A model generated the notes under the pieces. It did not search any database and was not told the DNA's origin. It saw nothing but the letters and a program-made list of their open reading frames with translations. Shown piece by piece: positions 61,870 to 64,000 of a stretch of DNA of 64,000 nt; the first letter of the stretch is position 1; every line of letters starts with the position of its first letter. Position numbers and translations under genes: made by a program. The DNA is from Cryptomeria japonica. Lineage: Eukaryota; Streptophyta; Pinopsida; Cupressales; Cupressaceae. The stretch covers positions 122,596,640 to 122,660,639 of the forward strand of contig NC_081410.1 in the NCBI RefSeq assembly GCF_030272615.1, read 5' to 3'.

Positions 61870-62010
61870 ACTTGGAGGTATGAATTAGTGAGGCCACAAG
61901 CAAGGACTTCATCCCCAGTTCAAATATTCAACAATAACACCACAACAAGATTTGAACCTTGATGGCAAGAACAAGAAGACTCCAACTTAACCATCACACT
62001 ATGCCAACAT
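61870..62010 (-). mobile_element. tRNA-derived SINE-like sequence
   Basis: On the minus strand, gttggcatagtgtgatggtt (from 62008) resembles an A-box region, followed by GGTTCAAATCT (61958 to 61948), a good B box. The spacing suits a Pol III promoter. The remaining text does not form a tRNA cloverleaf. The ends are approximate. Confidence 0.55.
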
Positions 62011-63398
62011 CGAATATTTTTTAATTATTTTATTTGAAAATTTATTATTACTTAAAAATTATTTTATTTTATAATTAAAAAACTAATTTTTTAAATTTTT
62101 ATTTTTTAAATATATAGAATATATTTGTATTAATATTATTATAAAAATCAAAATGATACATTTGCATTATGCCCAGTAAAAAGCTTCCTCTTGTAAATGA
62201 AGTTCAAAAACATACATATAAACTACAAAATAAAAATAAAAATAAAAATTATAAAAGAAAGCATCTAATGAACCAACATTATAACTTTTTCATTAAAATT
62301 TATATATTTTAAAGATTGAATATATAAATCTAAATCTTATTTTTATTTTATTAAATTTTAAGATAAAGTTAACTAATATCTTTTAAAAATTATTTTTTAT
62401 TATTTAATAAAGTTTTTTCGTTGTCTTGTCTTTATACCAAAGTCTGTATAGCAAAAAATAAATAAAAAATAAAACTTTATCTTTACTTTATTGCTTTAAA
62501 TATAATAAAATATATTTAACTTAATTTATCTAAAAGGTGATGCAACATTGCTTAACATATACACGTAAGCTAACCCCGCAAAAAAGGTAACAATGATCAT
62601 AAGGCACAAATATTTAATCTATAATATAGTTCAATTGTTAAATTAATTTGTAACAAACAAATAAAATAAATACCTCGTGCTAAGGCTTTTCCAAATCTTG
62701 GTGAGTTCCATCCTAGAATGAGTAAATGTATGCTATCTAGAAAGTTACAACTATATATAACAAGTATATTTTTCTTCCATAAGATTCCAAATTCAAGATA
62801 GGGTGTCAATTAGGTACAACATGCAAATGTCATTTTAATGGTGTTAGGTTTTATATGGAAAGTGCAACTCTAAAATATATTCTTTTATAAAGTCTACAAA
62901 CAGTTGGTCATATAAATGGTATCAATCCCCTATTCAAACTTTATTAGAGAAGGAAATTATACCTTTGGTATAATTATTAATTTAACCTTGGGACCCTAAT
63001 TTAACATATGTTTAGTAGGCCCTAGATTAGGCTCAACATAAGTCATAAAATGGAAAAGTTGATGGAGTTGTTGAAGAAATACTAAATTTTTTATAATGTT
63101 AAATAAAATTTAAAAATATATATTTTTTAAAATATTTTTTTAGTTTTTTTTTTTTTTAAATTATATTTTTTAACTATTTATTGTTAAATCAATTGGAAAA
63201 TAAATCAACTCTATTTTTCTCTGTATTGATTTTTCTTAAATCAACTCTATTTTTCTCTGTATTGATTTTTCTCCTTATTGCTCATTCTAAGTTTTCTCTT
63301 GATTCCTCTTATAATTTCTTCTATAGTTTCAAAAATTGTTCTCTTAATATTGCTGCAATATAATTTTAGTTTGGTAAGATCCTATTTGAGCATTTTGT
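62011..63398. other. Very AT-rich spacer
   Basis: Long A/T runs, no genes. A 36-bp tandem duplication lies at 63202-63273 (unit with aaatcaactctatttttctc). Confidence 0.55.
63202..63273. repeat. 36-bp tandem duplication
   Basis: Two adjacent copies start at 63202 and 63238 and are essentially identical over the unit. Confidence 0.9.
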
Positions 63399-64000
63399 TG
63401 TAGTGTCGTAAATTGTCACCAATCTAATTTACATCGCATGTTTGTGCTCCCACTTTAGTGTGTTGTATCCCTCATCCCCTCTCTAGGTCCAATTTCACCC
63501 CATTCTTCAACTTTGAGTCCATGAACACCCATTGGTGTGTCCCATGGTGTAGGGACTAGGGCATGGAACACCCTACGTCTGGACCATGGCACCCTAAAAT
63601 GCCATGCTCCCTCTCAATGGGGCCCAAATTTGAATTGGCTCAAGTGTTGTATCTCCCTAGCTAGAATTGATCCACGTGCCTATACATGACCGTTGGAGGC
63701 CGACCTAATCGGTAAATTACCTAGGGAACCCTATATAAACACATCATATCAATTCATTTTAGATTCAAGACTCCATCCTATGGTTTGTGCTTTTGTGAAA
63801 CCTTTATCATCAAGAATTTTCAAAGATCTTCAAGGGTGCATATTCATAACTCAACCATTGTGGAGTAAAATTACATCAATCTTATGCAAGCATGTGTGTG
63901 TGATTAGGGTTTTTCATGTTCATGTGTTTTTCATGCCATTACATACAACATTTGTGATTACATTCAAAGAGAAAATCATCATAAAAATAATTGCAAATAT
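63399..64000 (+). mobile_element. LTR start of a further element, truncated by the window
   Basis: It begins TGTAGTGTCGTAAATTG, close to TGTAGCGTCCTAAAATTG at 26739. It carries a TATA box (tatataaa, about 63732-63739) and GC-richer hairpins at the position equivalent to the 31-bp units: CATGGCA/TGCCATG (63585-63591 and 63600-63606) and GTAGGG/CCCTAC (63549-63554 and 63571-63576). It is probably the left LTR of a related element or a solo LTR; the rest lies beyond 64000. Confidence 0.6.

Noticed and set aside
61948-62008. tRNA gene on the minus strand
   Set aside because: As above: good B box, but no paired acceptor or anticodon arms.
1-64000. Search for an integrated plant pararetrovirus, organelle DNA, rRNA or a metabolic gene cluster
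   Set aside because: No coat or movement-protein-like reading, plastid or mitochondrial genes, rRNA or adjacent biosynthetic genes were recognised. All reverse-transcriptase matches fit copia, Ty3 or LINE lineages.

Overview
This is plant nuclear DNA: AT-rich, almost gene-free, and made mostly of nested and decayed LTR retrotransposons. One host gene looks intact, a two-exon leucine-rich-repeat receptor kinase-like gene at 48666-51779 on the minus strand. Very large LTRs, many decayed Ty1/copia and Ty3/gypsy layers and one gene in 64 kb suggest a large-genome seed plant, possibly a conifer. That organism call is inference from architecture, not from a diagnostic sequence.

Layout. 1-7250 is a stop-ridden Ty1/copia element (integrase, reverse transcriptase, RNase H, 3' LTR). 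It is split inside its integrase by a 4.2-kb solo-LTR-like insertion (486-4681, 5-bp target duplication GGACC). 7262-9760 is a decayed L1-type LINE into which that copia element appears to have inserted. 11109-24041 is a second, diverged copy of the giant solo LTR (target duplication TCTTC). It was itself invaded by a 9.6-kb Tat-lineage Ty3/gypsy element (13638-23281, duplication ATTAA) that lacks the reverse-transcriptase core. Around these, an old chromovirus-type Ty3/gypsy element runs from about 11094 to 37570. Its gag (25290-25620) and pol (34600-37060) are separated by a young 7.8-kb element (26739-34545, duplication GTATC) that encodes only a long Gag-protease polyprotein. The nesting is therefore three deep.

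37570-48660 holds tandem repeats, a tRNA-derived SINE-like sequence, a minus-strand copia remnant, the 3' end of another LTR element and a stretch of unrecognised, higher-complexity DNA. 48666-51779 is the receptor gene. Its kinase domain lacks the ATP-anchoring lysine and the catalytic aspartate, so it is predicted to be a pseudokinase signalling scaffold.

52000-64000 holds a MITE-like element with TA target duplication, a 64-bp tandem array, a copia protease scrap, a minus-strand Tat-lineage pol remnant, a second SINE-like sequence, and the start of an LTR (63399 to the window end) whose first bases resemble those of the young 7.8-kb element.

I found no CRISPR array, rRNA, tRNA gene, gene cluster or defence-like system. 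The most interesting material is within the retroelements: 31-bp tandem hairpin units whose number differs between the two LTRs of one element, a Gag-protease-only element whose two premature stops both look like C-to-T changes, an in-frame deletion of the reverse transcriptase in the Tat element, and repeated polypurine-tract-like motifs upstream of three 3' LTRs.
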